The notes under the pieces: model-generated
What the model was told of the DNA's origin: nothing
The model's database searches: none
Seen by the model: only the letters and a program-made list of their open reading frames with translations
In this document: one piece after another, positions 18,382-28,054 of the stretch
Layout of the letters: each line of letters opens with the position of its first letter
Numbering within the stretch: position 1 is the first letter of the stretch
Assembly: GCF_014217605.1 (NCBI RefSeq)
Contig: NZ_CP043639.1
Location: 2,503,501-2,567,500, forward strand
Reading direction: 5' to 3'
Length of the DNA: 64,000 nucleotides
DNA from: Sphingomonas sp. NBWT7
Lineage (GTDB): Bacteria; Pseudomonadota; Alphaproteobacteria; Sphingomonadales; Sphingomonadaceae
Translations under genes and position numbers: made by a program

Positions 18382-18998
18382 CCGAGGACGAGGCACGCGC
18401 CGCGGTCGAGAGCATTGTCGGTACAACTGCAATGCCTAAGCTCGACAGGTTTGCCGACCGCGTCCGCCGCGAAAGCGGCGAGCAGAACCTCGTCGCGCGC
18501 GCGACCCTCGACACGTTCTGGCTGCGGCACATGCTAGACTCCGCGCAGCTTCTCCCCTTGGCCCCGGCGTCGATCAGTTCATGGATCGATGTAGGTACGG
18601 GAGCCGGCTTCCCCGGAATGGTTGTTGCCCTCGCCCGCGATATACCCGTGGCGCTGGTCGAGCCGCGTCGGATGCGCGCCAGCTTTCTTCAAGAAGTGAT
18701 CGATGACGAAGGCCTAGCTCATCGCATTACCGTGCACCAATGCAAGGTCGAGCGCGTCGCGGCGACGACCGCTGGCGTCATCTCTGCCCGCGCGGTAGCG
18801 GCGCTCGCCGATTTGTTCTCCAGCACCGCCCATCTCGCGAACGATGAAACTGTGTACTTGCTCCCGAAAGGACAATCCGCCACGACGGAAATGAGCGACG
18901 CACGGCGGCAGTACGCTGGATTGTTCCACGTGGAACAGAGCCAAACTGAGCCGACATCCGGTATCATCGTCGCGTCAGGCGTGAGGAAGCATCGATGA
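18378..18998 (+). CDS. rsmG: 16S rRNA (guanine-N7)-methyltransferase RsmG
   Basis: A 206-residue SAM-dependent methyltransferase for G527 of 16S rRNA. It shows [20 protein letters not shown], then [18 protein letters not shown] (SAM motif I) and [16 protein letters not shown] 18378 overlaps the mnmG stop; an upstream in-frame ATG at 18354 is less likely. Its last ~25 codons contain a perfect parS palindrome, translated as LFHVEQ. Its stop overlaps the parA start. Confidence 0.95.
   Translation: MTEDEARAAVESIVGTTAMPKLDRFADRVRRESGEQNLVARATLDTFWLRHMLDSAQLLPLAPASISSWIDVGTGAGFPGMVVALARDIPVALVEPRRMRASFLQEVIDDEGLAHRITVHQCKVERVAATTAGVISARAVAALADLFSSTAHLANDETVYLLPKGQSATTEMSDARRQYAGLFHVEQSQTEPTSGIIVASGVRKHR
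18922..18937. promoter_or_regulatory. parS site 3, perfect palindrome
   Basis: TGTTCCACGTGGAACA is a perfect 16-bp palindrome inside the 3' end of rsmG, 57 bp before the parA start. This is the strongest of the three sites and the closest to the genes of the ParAB machinery. Confidence 0.9.
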
Positions 18999-19777
18999 TC
19001 CGTATCGCGGTCGCCAACCAGAAAGGCGGGGTTGGCAAGACAACCTCCGCCATCAATCTGGCGACCGCGCTCGCGGCAACGGGCAAGCGCGTGCTGTTGA
19101 TCGACCTCGATCCGCAGGGTAATGCCTCGACTGGCCTCGGCATCACCCAGGCGCAGCGCACCTCGTCGAGCTACAACGTCCTCGTCGATCAGGCGCCGAT
19201 TGCGCAGGGTGTGGTAGCGAGCGGCATCCCGCGGCTCGACATCCTCCCCGCGACGGTCGACTTGTCAGGCGCCGAGATCGAGCTCGTCGAGCTCGATCAG
19301 CGGACGCATCGCCTCCATCGCGCGCTCGACGCCGCACCGGCGCGGTGGGATATCACGCTGATCGACTGCCCGCCCTCACTCGGCCTGCTGACGATGAACG
19401 CGATGGTCGCGGCGGATTCGCTGCTCGTGCCGTTGCAATGCGAGTTCTTCGCGCTTGAGGGCCTTAGCCAGTTGCTCACCACCGTCGAGCGGATACGCGC
19501 GCGGTTCAATCCATCGCTGTCGATCATCGGCGTCGCGCTCACCATGTACGATCGCCGCAACCGGTTGACCGAGCAGGTGTCGGCGGACGTCCGCGCAGTG
19601 CTTGGCCGCGTCGTCTTCGATACCGTCATCCCGCGCAATGTGCGCCTTTCGGAAGCGCCGAGCCATGGACTGCCCGCGCTGATCTACGATCACCGTTGCA
19701 GCGGCTCGCAAGCCTATATCACCCTCGCCCGCGAGCTGATCGCGCGACTCCCGCAGGTCGCGGAGGTCGCGGCATGA
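18995..19777 (+). CDS. parA: Chromosome partitioning ATPase ParA (Soj)
   Basis: A 260-residue deviant Walker ATPase that binds DNA in its ATP form and moves ParB-parS complexes apart. NQKGGVGKTTSAINLATALA has both lysines of the deviant P-loop, and IDLDPQGNASTGLG and LIDCPPSLGLLTMNAM follow. Short N-terminus, so it is the chromosomal Soj type. The start overlaps rsmG and its stop overlaps parB, both by 4 nt. Confidence 0.97.
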   Translation: MIRIAVANQKGGVGKTTSAINLATALAATGKRVLLIDLDPQGNASTGLGITQAQRTSSSYNVLVDQAPIAQGVVASGIPRLDILPATVDLSGAEIELVELDQRTHRLHRALDAAPARWDITLIDCPPSLGLLTMNAMVAADSLLVPLQCEFFALEGLSQLLTTVERIRARFNPSLSIIGVALTMYDRRNRLTEQVSADVRAVLGRVVFDTVIPRNVRLSEAPSHGLPALIYDHRCSGSQAYITLARELIARLPQVAEVAA

Positions 19778-20673
19778 CCGACAAGCGACCGCGCGGCGGG
19801 CTCGGCCGTGGCCTCAACGCGCTGCTGGGCGACATCTCGCGCGACGATTCACCCGTCGATCCGCAGGGTAGCCCGCCGAGCGGCGTCCGCATGATCCCGG
19901 TCAGCGCGATCGCGCCTCACCCCGAACAGCCGCGCCGCCATTTCGACGAGGATGCGCTTAACGAGCTCGCCGCCTCGATCGCGGAACGCGGCATCATCCA
20001 GCCGATCGTCGTCCGCCCACACGGCCATGATTATCAGATCGTCGCCGGCGAACGGCGCTGGCGCGCGGCACAGCGCGCCCGGCTGCACGAAGTGCCGGTC
20101 GTCATCCGCGACTATTCCGACGCCGAGACGCTGCAGATCGCGCTGGTCGAGAACATCCAGCGTCAGGATCTAAACGCGATCGAGGAAGCGGAGGCCTACA
20201 GTCGCTTGCTCGACGAGTTCGGCCACACGCAGGAGGTGCTCGCCAAGACGGTCCACAAGTCGCGCAGTCACGTCGCGAACCTGCTACGCCTGCTCGATCT
20301 CCCGTGCAGCGTCCAGGATCGGGTAATCGACGGCACGCTCAGCATGGGTCACGCCCGCGCGATCATCGGTGCGCCCGATGCCGAGGCGCTCGCCGACCAG
20401 GTCGTCGCCAAAGGCCTCTCGGTGCGCCAGACCGAGAAGCTCGCGCAGGTCGCCAAACCTGCCGCCACCCGCAACAAGGCGGCGCGATCCACGGGAACGC
20501 GTGAGGAGGCCGACAACGCCGACGTGGCCGCGCTCGAGCGCCAGCTCGGCGATCTTCTCGGGCTCAAGGTTCGTATCGCTTATAACGCCGGTGGCGGCAC
20601 GCTGACGGTCGACTATTCGACGCTCGATCAGCTCGACATGATCTGTCAGCGGCTCAGCGGTGAGCCAATCTAG
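19774..20673 (+). CDS. parB: Chromosome partitioning protein ParB (Spo0J)
   Basis: A 299-residue parS-binding CTPase clamp. The N-terminal PRGGLGRGLNALLG is the ParA-activating segment. HPEQPRRHFDEDALNELAAS and GERRWRAAQRARLHEVP (GERRxR box) form the CTP-binding domain, followed by the helix-turn-helix around SHVANLLRLLDLP and a C-terminal dimerisation part. Three matching parS-like sites lie upstream. It converges on holA with only 7 bp between stops. Confidence 0.97.
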   Translation: MTDKRPRGGLGRGLNALLGDISRDDSPVDPQGSPPSGVRMIPVSAIAPHPEQPRRHFDEDALNELAASIAERGIIQPIVVRPHGHDYQIVAGERRWRAAQRARLHEVPVVIRDYSDAETLQIALVENIQRQDLNAIEEAEAYSRLLDEFGHTQEVLAKTVHKSRSHVANLLRLLDLPCSVQDRVIDGTLSMGHARAIIGAPDAEALADQVVAKGLSVRQTEKLAQVAKPAATRNKAARSTGTREEADNADVAALERQLGDLLGLKVRIAYNAGGGTLTVDYSTLDQLDMICQRLSGEPI

Positions 20674-20680
20674 CGCGCCG

Positions 20681-21697
20681 TCAGCCGCCGGCGCGGCGAC
20701 TGGCAAGCTCGATCATCGCCTGTGCCGGCAGGACGTTCCCCGCACTCGCGCCGCTCATCACCGATCGCTCCGCCGCGCGCACGATCGCCAGCGCGCCCGC
20801 CAGCGCCGCCGGTGACCAGCGGCGCAGCGCCGCTCCCGTCGCCGCCTCTTCCTTGAAGAACACACGGTGCCGCTTCATCACGCCGCCGATATCGGCCCCG
20901 CCCGCCACCTCGCCGCGCATCTCCGCCAGCGATGCCAGGCGCCGGGCTAACGCGCGCAACCACGGCACAGGCGAGACATTGGCCTCCTCCATCCGACGCA
21001 GCGCCTCCCCCAGCGCCGCCGGCTTGCCCGCCACCAGCGCGTCGATCACGTCGGACGCCTCGACCTCACCGAGATCGGCCCCGATCGCATCGAGCGCCGC
21101 ATCCTCGGCCGTCACGGTACGCGTCGGATCGGCGTCTAGGTACAGCGCCAGTTTCTCGATCTCTCGCGCGATCACCGCGCGATCACCGCCGCCCGCCCCC
21201 GCCAGCCGCCGCGCGACCCCTGGCGCCAGCCGCAGGCCCTGCTCGCGCGCGATCTCGCCCACCACCCCCTCCAGCTGCTCCACGCCTGGCACGTAACACG
21301 CGAGCGTGAGCGCATTGGGCGCGTCGAGCGCGAGCTTGGCGAGCTTCGAGGTTGCCTTCAGCGTCGGGGCGATCACCACCACCGGATTCCCCGCGCGCTC
21401 GGCCTCCAGCAGTGCCGATACCGCCGCCAGGCTCTCCTCGCCCGCCCCCGTCACGCGCACGTGTCGCGCGGTGCCGAACAGCGACAGCGCCGCCGCCTCG
21501 TCCGCCAGCCGCGCCGGATCGCCGCGCAGCGTCGCGCCGTCGAGATCGATCCGCTCCGCATCGGGCCCCAGCGCGCGCGGCAGCCGATCGGCGAGCGCCA
21601 TCGCCCCCGCCTCGTCGGGTCCGAACAACAGGTATAGCCGAATGTCGGCGGGCGGCCGGTCGAGCGCGGCCTTGAGGCGCGCCTCGGTCGCCTTCAT
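20681..21697 (-). CDS. holA: DNA polymerase III delta subunit
   Basis: A 338-residue clamp-loader subunit that opens the beta clamp. The typical N-terminal block IRLYLLFGPDEAGAMALADR and the inactive AAA+ organisation, with ALTLACYVPG near residue 130 and KRHRVFFKEE in the collar domain, support this. The last gene of the DUF3576-leuS-lptE-holA operon; its ATG overlaps the lptE stop by 4 nt. Confidence 0.92.
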   Translation of the reverse strand: MKATEARLKAALDRPPADIRLYLLFGPDEAGAMALADRLPRALGPDAERIDLDGATLRGDPARLADEAAALSLFGTARHVRVTGAGEESLAAVSALLEAERAGNPVVVIAPTLKATSKLAKLALDAPNALTLACYVPGVEQLEGVVGEIAREQGLRLAPGVARRLAGAGGGDRAVIAREIEKLALYLDADPTRTVTAEDAALDAIGADLGEVEASDVIDALVAGKPAALGEALRRMEEANVSPVPWLRALARRLASLAEMRGEVAGGADIGGVMKRHRVFFKEEAATGAALRRWSPAALAGALAIVRAAERSVMSGASAGNVLPAQAMIELASRRAGG

Positions 21698-22206
21698 TGC
21701 GCCGCCGGCGCCCGCCCGACGTAGAGCGCGACGCGCGTCAGGATCTGGTCGGCGATCGTCTCGGACAGCCGCTCGAGCGCGGTATTCTCCGCCGCGATCG
21801 TGGCATATTCCGATCCGACCACGTCGATCCCCGCGTCCGACCCGGCGGTCGCGTCGAGCACGACGCCGGCCTGCCCCACTTCGACCAATTGGTAGCGTGC
21901 GCGAAGCGTCCGCCGCTCGCGCGCCACCGAATCGTCGCGGCGGATGGCGAGCCCGGTGATCTGGTCGTCGAGCTTGATCTCCAACCGATAGCGCGCGCCC
22001 GCACCCTGCGGCTTGCCGAGCCGGTCACGCAGCGCATTGGCGACGAGCCACCCCGCCTTGCCCTCGATCGGCGCGATCTCGACCTGCGCCAGCGTCGCTG
22101 CGACCGGGCTCGACGAACCGCCAGCGTAGAGCGGCTTCAATCCGCACCCCGCCAGCAGCGGCAGCGCGAGCGCGATCCCCAGCAGCGAGCGCGGGAAGCG
22201 CCTCAT
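21694..22206 (-). CDS. lptE: LPS-assembly lipoprotein LptE
   Basis: A 170-residue outer-membrane lipoprotein that plugs the LptD barrel in lipopolysaccharide export. The signal peptide ends in the lipobox [11 protein letters not shown], and the body has the family pattern of a domain with an LRARYQLVE strand. Position between leuS and holA is the standard location. ATG 22206 overlaps the leuS stop by 4 nt; the frame extends upstream, but only this start gives the lipoprotein signal. Confidence 0.9.
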   Translation of the reverse strand: MRRFPRSLLGIALALPLLAGCGLKPLYAGGSSSPVAATLAQVEIAPIEGKAGWLVANALRDRLGKPQGAGARYRLEIKLDDQITGLAIRRDDSVARERRTLRARYQLVEVGQAGVVLDATAGSDAGIDVVGSEYATIAAENTALERLSETIADQILTRVALYVGRAPAAQ

Positions 22207-24725
22207 GCGACGATATTCACCAGGCGGTCGGGCACCACGATTACCTTCTGCGGCGGCTTGCCGTCGAGCGCGCGGACGATCTTGTCGAGCCCCAACGCCT
22301 GCGCCTCGGCAACGTCCTTTGCTGCGCCCTTCGGCAGCACGATCGTGTCCTTGAGCTTGCCGTTCACCTGCACCGCGATCGTCACCTCGTCGTCGACCAG
22401 CATCGCCGGGTCGACCACAGGCCACGCCGCATCGGCGATCAGGCCGTCGCCGCCCTGCACCGCCCAGGCTTCCTCCGCGAGATGCGGCACCATCGGCGAT
22501 ACGATCCGCAGCAGCGTCGCGAGCGCCTCGGCGCGATCGCGCGACGGCGCCGCTTTGTCGATCGCATTGGCGAGCGTGTAGATCAGCGCCACCGCCTTGT
22601 TGAACTGCAACCCTTCGATCGCCTCGGCAACGCCCTTGACGGTGCGATGCGCCACCTTGCGCAGGCCGACGTCATCACCTTCGCCGACGGTATCGTCACC
22701 GATCAGCCGCCACAGCCGCTGAATGAAGCGCCACGCCCCCTCGATGCCGTTCTCGCTCCACTCGAGATCGCGCTCGGGCGGCGAGTCGGACAGCATGAAC
22801 CAGCGCACCGCGTCCGCACCGTATTGGTCGACGATCGGCTCGGGATCGATCGTGTTCTTCTTCGATTTGGACATCTTCTCGATGCGGCCGACCGTCACCG
22901 GCTGACCGGTTGCCGTCTCGACACCGCCCTCGATCTCGCCCGGCGACAGCCAGCGGCCGTCCGACGACTTGTACGTCTCGTGCGTTACCATGCCCTGCGT
23001 GAACAGGCCGGCGAACGGCTCGGCGACATCGATCAGGTCGACCGCCTTCAGCGCGCGCGTCCAGAAGCGCGCGTAGAGCAGGTGGAGAATCGCATGTTCC
23101 ACCCCGCCGATATACTGATTCACCGGCAGCCACTGCTCGGCCACCGCGCGGTCGAACGGGCGGTCACTCGGCTGGCTGGCGAAGCGGATGAAATACCAGG
23201 ATGAATCGGCGAACGTGTCGAGCGTGTCGGTCTCGCGCACCGCGTCGGCGCCGCACGACGGGCAGGCGACATGCTTCCACGTCGGATGGCGATCGAGCGG
23301 ATTGCCCGGCACGGCGAAGCTCACGTCCTCGGGCAGCACGACGGGCAACTGATCCGCCGGCACCGGCACCGCGCCGCACGCGCCACAGTGAATGATCGGG
23401 ATCGGCGTCCCCCAGTAGCGCTGGCGGCTGACGCCCCAGTCGCGCAGGCGGAATACGGTGGTCCCCTCGCCCCAACCGCCAGCCTCGGCGCGCTGGATCA
23501 CGGTGCGCTTGGCATCCTCCACGTCCATCCCGTCGAGGAAGTGCGAATTCACCAGCGTACCCGGCCCGGTATAGGCCTCGGCACCGTCGAAGTCGGGGGC
23601 ATCCTTGTCGCCTTCCGAGACAACGCGGCGGATCGGCAGCGCGTATTTGGTGGCGAACTCGAAATCGCGCTGGTCGTGCGCCGGCACACCGAATACCGCG
23701 CCGACGCCATAATCCATCAGCACGAAATTGGCGATATACACCGGCAGCTGCCACGTCGGATCGAACGGGTGCGTCGCCTTCAGTCCGGTGTCGAAGCCCT
23801 TCTTCTCCTGCGTCTCCAGCTCGGCCGCGGTGGTGCCGCCGCGCTTGCATTCCGCGATGAAGTCCGCCGCCGCCGGGTCCCGTGCCGCCGCCTGCTGCGC
23901 GAGCGGGTGATCCGCCGCCACCGCGACGAAGCTCGCGCCGAAGATCGTGTCGGGCCGCGTGGTATAGACCTCGACCACGCCCTCGCCGGTGCCGGCCGCA
24001 TCGCTGAGCGCGAAGCGGAACGTCAGTCCCTGGCTCTTGCCGATCCAGTTCTCCTGCATCAGCCGGACCTTGTCGGGCCAATCCTTAAGCTCGCCCAGCC
24101 CCTTCAGCAGATCGTCGGCGAAGGCGGTGATCTTGAGGAACCACTGGTTCAGCTTGCGCTTCTCGACCAGCGCGCCCGATCGCCAGCCGCGCCCGTCGAT
24201 CACCTGCTCATTGGCGAGCACGGTCATGTCGACCGGGTCCCAGTTCACCGCGCTCTCACGGCGATAAACGAGACCCGCCTCGTAGAATTTGAGGAACAGC
24301 GCCTGCTCATGCCCGTAGTAATCGGGATCGCAGGTGGCGAACTCGCGCGTCCAGTCGAGCGCGAAGCCCAGCCGCTTCAGCTGCGCCTTCATCGTCGCGA
24401 TATTGTCGCGCGTCCAGCCGCCGGGGTGCACCCCCTTTTCCATCGCGGCATTTTCCGCGGGCATGCCGAATGCGTCCCACCCCATCGGGTGGAGCACTTC
24501 CATGCCGTTCATCCGCCGGAAGCGCGCCAGCACGTCGCCCATCGTGTAGTTGCGCACGTGCCCCATGTGGATGCGCCCCGAGGGATAGGGGAACATCTCG
24601 AGCACGTAGCTCTTCGGCTTGGGCGAGGCGTCGTTCGCGGCAAAGGTCGCGCGCTTGTCCCACACGCGCTGCCATTTCGCATCGGCGGCGAGCGCATTGA
24701 AGCGTTGGCCGGTCCCCGAACTCAT
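22203..24725 (-). CDS. leuS: Leucyl-tRNA synthetase
   Basis: An 840-residue class I synthetase. The HIGH-type motif is [19 protein letters not shown] near residue 40, the CP1 editing domain is in the middle (with [12 protein letters not shown]), and the KMSKS loop is [12 protein letters not shown]. The start at 24725 ([10 protein letters not shown]) gives the normal length; open frame upstream is excluded because it overlaps the lipoprotein gene. Part of the DUF3576-leuS-lptE-holA operon. Confidence 0.98.
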   Translation of the reverse strand: MSSGTGQRFNALAADAKWQRVWDKRATFAANDASPKPKSYVLEMFPYPSGRIHMGHVRNYTMGDVLARFRRMNGMEVLHPMGWDAFGMPAENAAMEKGVHPGGWTRDNIATMKAQLKRLGFALDWTREFATCDPDYYGHEQALFLKFYEAGLVYRRESAVNWDPVDMTVLANEQVIDGRGWRSGALVEKRKLNQWFLKITAFADDLLKGLGELKDWPDKVRLMQENWIGKSQGLTFRFALSDAAGTGEGVVEVYTTRPDTIFGASFVAVAADHPLAQQAAARDPAAADFIAECKRGGTTAAELETQEKKGFDTGLKATHPFDPTWQLPVYIANFVLMDYGVGAVFGVPAHDQRDFEFATKYALPIRRVVSEGDKDAPDFDGAEAYTGPGTLVNSHFLDGMDVEDAKRTVIQRAEAGGWGEGTTVFRLRDWGVSRQRYWGTPIPIIHCGACGAVPVPADQLPVVLPEDVSFAVPGNPLDRHPTWKHVACPSCGADAVRETDTLDTFADSSWYFIRFASQPSDRPFDRAVAEQWLPVNQYIGGVEHAILHLLYARFWTRALKAVDLIDVAEPFAGLFTQGMVTHETYKSSDGRWLSPGEIEGGVETATGQPVTVGRIEKMSKSKKNTIDPEPIVDQYGADAVRWFMLSDSPPERDLEWSENGIEGAWRFIQRLWRLIGDDTVGEGDDVGLRKVAHRTVKGVAEAIEGLQFNKAVALIYTLANAIDKAAPSRDRAEALATLLRIVSPMVPHLAEEAWAVQGGDGLIADAAWPVVDPAMLVDDEVTIAVQVNGKLKDTIVLPKGAAKDVAEAQALGLDKIVRALDGKPPQKVIVVPDRLVNIVA

Positions 24726-24733
24726 CGCCTGCC

Positions 24734-25171
24734 TCAGTTGATCGCGGAGGAGGCGCGGCGCAGGTCGCGTGCCCGCGTCAGGATCACGTCTTCCAGCTTC
24801 TGCGTCGTCGCCGCCGCCACCGGCGCGCCGACCCACTGGCCGCCCTGGTTTACCTCGCGCAGCGCCGCGACGCGCAGCGCGTCGGCGCGCAGATCCTGGT
24901 CGAGGATCGACACCGTCACCTTCATCCGCTCGGTCGGCGTCTGCGGATTGACGTACCAGTCGGTCACCACCACCCCGCCGTTCGAATCGGTCTGCAGCAG
25001 CGGCATGAAGCTCAGCGTGTCGAGCGTCGCGCGCCACAGATAGCTGTTCACCCCGATCGTCGTGATGCGCGAGGCGGCAAGGTCGGTCTGCGGCCGCTCG
25101 CGCCCCCCGCCGCAGCTCGCGGCGGCAAGGGCGGCACATACGATCAGCGCGGAACGCAACGGGCGGAACAT
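24734..25171 (-). CDS. DUF3576 lipoprotein
   Basis: A 145-residue protein with a lipoprotein signal ([15 protein letters not shown]) and the DUF3576 body: [40 protein letters not shown] and [16 protein letters not shown]. Function is unknown; the family almost always precedes leuS in alphaproteobacteria and is probably an envelope protein. ATG 25171 is preferred over 25177 and 25198 because AGGA lies 8 nt before it. Confidence 0.87.
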   Translation of the reverse strand: MFRPLRSALIVCAALAAASCGGGRERPQTDLAASRITTIGVNSYLWRATLDTLSFMPLLQTDSNGGVVVTDWYVNPQTPTERMKVTVSILDQDLRADALRVAALREVNQGGQWVGAPVAAATTQKLEDVILTRARDLRRASSAIN

Positions 25172-25390
25172 CGGCATCGTCCTGATGGAAAAACTCACTG
25201 GCTGCGGCTCTATAGGGCGCCTCCCCGCCCCGCAAGTTGATCCGATTCGCGCGGGGCCGCCGTTCAGCTGCCGGCGATGTTGTGGATACTATGCAACACT
25301 CTCGCCAAAAGCCGGTCAAAATGTGCCCGCGCCGATGGCGGCGTGCGAACCAATCGTGTTACGAACGTTTCGAAGGGGTTGGAGGGACTC

Positions 25391-26098
25391 GTGTTTCGTA
25401 AGGGTGCGCTCATCGGTGGATCGCTCGTGGCACTCGTTGCCGCGTCGCTCGCCGTTGCGCCCGCGTTCGGCGCGTCGGAGGTCGACCGGCAGCTGCCGAA
25501 GCGACTCGCCGGGCCGCGCAGCGTCAGCGGCTTCACCCCCTCCGCCGCCGATCCGCGCCTCGCCGCGGCGTTCGCGCGCAGCGGCCTTGCCAGCAGCGAG
25601 TTCCGCTTCACTCCGTCAGAGACGCGCGGCGGCAATCGCCCGGTCACCGTGGCGGTTCGCGCCCGCTCGAATCGCGTTGACGACAGCAACCGCGTGGCCG
25701 CAGTCACCGCGCCGACGGTCGGCCTGGTACCGGTCGCCTACAATCTCGGCGTGTCGGTCGGTTGGAAGCGCTTTGCCGTCACTGGCGACGTCGCCAAGGT
25801 CGATCTCGCCGGCGCCCCCGGCAGCCGCGAGATCGCCGATGTCGGCGTCAGCTACTCGCTGCCGCGCTTCACCGGCCGCGTGAAGGCCGCCGCCGATCGC
25901 GCGCTGCCCGGCGCGCCAAAGCTGGTCGAGGACGCGCCGACCTACTCGCTCGACGTCGGTGGTTCCTACTCGCTTACCCGCAACATCGATCTCACCGCCG
26001 GCGTGCGCTACAAGTCCGAACGCGAGCGGCTTGCCCGCTTCGCCGACGACCGTCGCGACAGCCAGGCGGTCTACGTCGGCACCGCCTTCCGTTTCTGA
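25391..26098 (+). CDS. Putative outer-membrane beta-barrel protein
   Basis: A 235-residue protein with a signal peptide (ALIGGSLVALVAASLAVAPAFGA) and alternating beta-strand-like stretches such as YNLGVSVGWKRFAVTGDVAK, DVGVSYSLPRF and IDLTAGVRYKSERER. It ends YVGTAFRF, and a terminal Phe is the usual assembly signal for outer-membrane barrels. The GTG start at 25391 is chosen because GGAGGG lies 4 nt upstream; in-frame upstream codons have no binding site. Family not identified. Confidence 0.7.
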   Translation: MFRKGALIGGSLVALVAASLAVAPAFGASEVDRQLPKRLAGPRSVSGFTPSAADPRLAAAFARSGLASSEFRFTPSETRGGNRPVTVAVRARSNRVDDSNRVAAVTAPTVGLVPVAYNLGVSVGWKRFAVTGDVAKVDLAGAPGSREIADVGVSYSLPRFTGRVKAAADRALPGAPKLVEDAPTYSLDVGGSYSLTRNIDLTAGVRYKSERERLARFADDRRDSQAVYVGTAFRF

Positions 26099-26117
26099 TA
26101 CCGGCGTCGCTGGCGGG

Positions 26118-26669
26118 CTAGGCTAGCCACGCATCGATCGCCGCCCATCCATCAAAGCCGTGCAGCGTGCAAAAGCGCCGCGCTGTCATGCCGCCGAGCG
26201 CGATTCGCACCATCGGCAGCCCGCGCGCTAGGTGCGTCGCGCGGCGCACGCCTAGCGCCCCCGCGCCCGGATGCGATCGCGTCGTGAATACCGGCGAGAC
26301 GAACGCTGCATCCACGCGCTGCCGCCGCGCCGCCTTCGCCTCGCGCCAATCGTGCACCGGCGCCGTCACCAAACCCCTTCGAACCCCTCCTTCAGCCCCC
26401 TTTTTAGCCGCTCCGTGGCGCCCCATTTCACCTTGCATGACGGTGCCGCCGGCGCGTACCAGCACCAGTTCGCGCGCGATCGCGACGCACCGCAGCCGCG
26501 CGAACAGGCGCCGCCGTTCGGCCGGCGGGGTGGCATGATGCCGAAACACGATGCCGCTGCCGCGCGGCAGCCGGCGCACCGCGCGCCACAGGTCGTCGCC
26601 CATCCGCTCGTCAGTCATCAGCCACACACAGGGCACGCGATCGGTCGCGATGGGGTGGCGGCGCTGCAT
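26118..26669 (-). CDS. Thiamine-phosphate synthase-like protein (ThiE/TenI fold)
   Basis: A 183-residue protein. The C-terminal half shows the ThiE/TenI pattern: DAAFVSPVFTTRSHPGAGAL followed by GVRRATHLARG and IALGGMT. The N-terminal CVWLMTDERM is the first strand. Several expected substrate residues are not obvious, including the QxR/K of strand 2 and DGVHLGQ. It may be a TenI-like or altered enzyme rather than a true thiamine-phosphate synthase. The start is only 22 bp from the divergent yggS start. Confidence 0.7.
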   Translation of the reverse strand: MQRRHPIATDRVPCVWLMTDERMGDDLWRAVRRLPRGSGIVFRHHATPPAERRRLFARLRCVAIARELVLVRAGGTVMQGEMGRHGAAKKGAEGGVRRGLVTAPVHDWREAKAARRQRVDAAFVSPVFTTRSHPGAGALGVRRATHLARGLPMVRIALGGMTARRFCTLHGFDGWAAIDAWLA

Positions 26670-26691
26670 CGCCCCGCCTATAGCCCGCGCG

Positions 26692-27369
26692 ATGCACGCC
26701 GACGACCGTCTCGCCGCGATCCGCGGCCGCATCGCCCATGCCGCAAAGCTCGCGCAGCGCGCCCCCGATGAGGTGACGCTGATCGCGGTGTCGAAGACGC
26801 ACCCTGCGACCACGATCGAACCGCTGCTCGCCGCGGGGCAGCGCGATTTCGGTGAGAACCGCGTCCAGGAAGCGCAGTTCAAATGGCCCGCGCTGCGCGA
26901 GCGCTACCCCGACACCCGCCTCCACCTCATCGGGCAGTTGCAGTCGAACAAAGCCGCCGATGCGGTGGCGATCGCCGATGCGATCCACGCCGTTGACCGC
27001 CCCTCGTTGGTCGCCGCGCTTGCCCGCGCGATGGAAGCGCAAAGCCGCAGGCCCGCCTGCTTCGTCCAAGTCAACATCGGTGCCGAGCCGCAGAAGGGCG
27101 GCTGCGCGATTGCGAACGTCCCCGCCCTGCTTGCCGAGGCACGCGCCGCCGACCTCCCGGTTGCCGGACTGATGTGTCTTCCGCCGGCTGGGATAGAGCC
27201 CGCGCCCTATTTCGCGCTGCTCGCCAAGATTGCGCGCGAGGAAGGAGTCGGTGGCCTCAGCATGGGCATGTCCGACGATTTCGAGACCGCGGTGATGATC
27301 GGCGCAACGCACGTGCGCGTCGGATCGGCGTTGTTCGGCGCACGCCCGCCGCAGGAGCCAAGTGCATGA
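26692..27369 (+). CDS. yggS: YggS family PLP-binding protein
   Basis: A 225-residue alanine-racemase-fold protein that binds pyridoxal phosphate and maintains B6 and amino-acid balance. Diagnostic blocks are TLIAVSKTHPATTIEPLLAA with the PLP lysine, DFGENRVQEAQFKWPALRER, HLIGQLQSNKAADAV and GGLSMGMSDDFETAV. ATG 26692 gives the standard length. The stop overlaps the HAD gene start by 4 nt. Confidence 0.94.
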   Translation: MHADDRLAAIRGRIAHAAKLAQRAPDEVTLIAVSKTHPATTIEPLLAAGQRDFGENRVQEAQFKWPALRERYPDTRLHLIGQLQSNKAADAVAIADAIHAVDRPSLVAALARAMEAQSRRPACFVQVNIGAEPQKGGCAIANVPALLAEARAADLPVAGLMCLPPAGIEPAPYFALLAKIAREEGVGGLSMGMSDDFETAVMIGATHVRVGSALFGARPPQEPSA

Positions 27370-28031
27370 AATTCGACGCATTGTTGTTCGATTTCGACGG
27401 CGTGCTGATCGAGAGCGAGTATCTCGGCAATAAGCATATCGCGGACTTCCTTACCGCGAACGGGCGCCCGACGACCACCGAAGAGTCAATGGCGAATTTC
27501 ATGGGCTATTCGGGACGTGACTTCGTGACACGGCTCGAAGCATGGATCGGTGGGCCACTGCCCCAACAATGGAATACCGAACGCCTGGCAGAGAACGAGC
27601 GCGTCCTGGCAGAGGGGATCGAGGAAGTCGCCGGCGCCACCGCCTTCGTCCGCTCGCTACCGGCGAATCTGCCGAAAGCGGTGGTCTCGTCGAGCTCGAC
27701 GCGCTGGATCCGCACGCATCTGGCGCATCTCGACCTCGCCGACGCGTTCGGCGATCACGTTTACTCGGGCGCGGAGCATGTCACGCGCGGCAAGCCTGCG
27801 CCCGATCTGTACCTGTACGGCGCGGCGCAACTCGGCGTTCCGATCGAGCGCTGCGCGATCCTCGAAGACTCGCCCGTCGGCACGACGGGCGCGGTGGCGA
27901 GCGGCGGCTACGTCATCGGTCTGTGCGCCGGCCGCCACTGCGCGATCGGGCATGACGCGACGCTGCGCGCGATCGGCGTCGATACGATCGCGCATGATTT
28001 CGAAGACGTGCGCCGTGAGCTTGGACTCTGA
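27366..28031 (+). CDS. HAD-family phosphatase (phosphoglycolate/beta-phosphoglucomutase-like)
   Basis: A 221-residue HAD hydrolase, subfamily IA with a helical cap. Motifs: DFDGVLIESE (nucleophile and acid Asp 8/10), VVSSSSTRWI (motif II), GKPAPDLYLYGA (motif III Lys) and ILEDSPVGTTGAVASG (motif IV). The substrate is not predictable. Coupled to yggS by an ATGA overlap and convergent with ribA. Confidence 0.9.
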   Translation: MKFDALLFDFDGVLIESEYLGNKHIADFLTANGRPTTTEESMANFMGYSGRDFVTRLEAWIGGPLPQQWNTERLAENERVLAEGIEEVAGATAFVRSLPANLPKAVVSSSSTRWIRTHLAHLDLADAFGDHVYSGAEHVTRGKPAPDLYLYGAAQLGVPIERCAILEDSPVGTTGAVASGGYVIGLCAGRHCAIGHDATLRAIGVDTIAHDFEDVRRELGL

Positions 28032-28054
28032 CCGTTAGGGTGTCGCGAACAACC

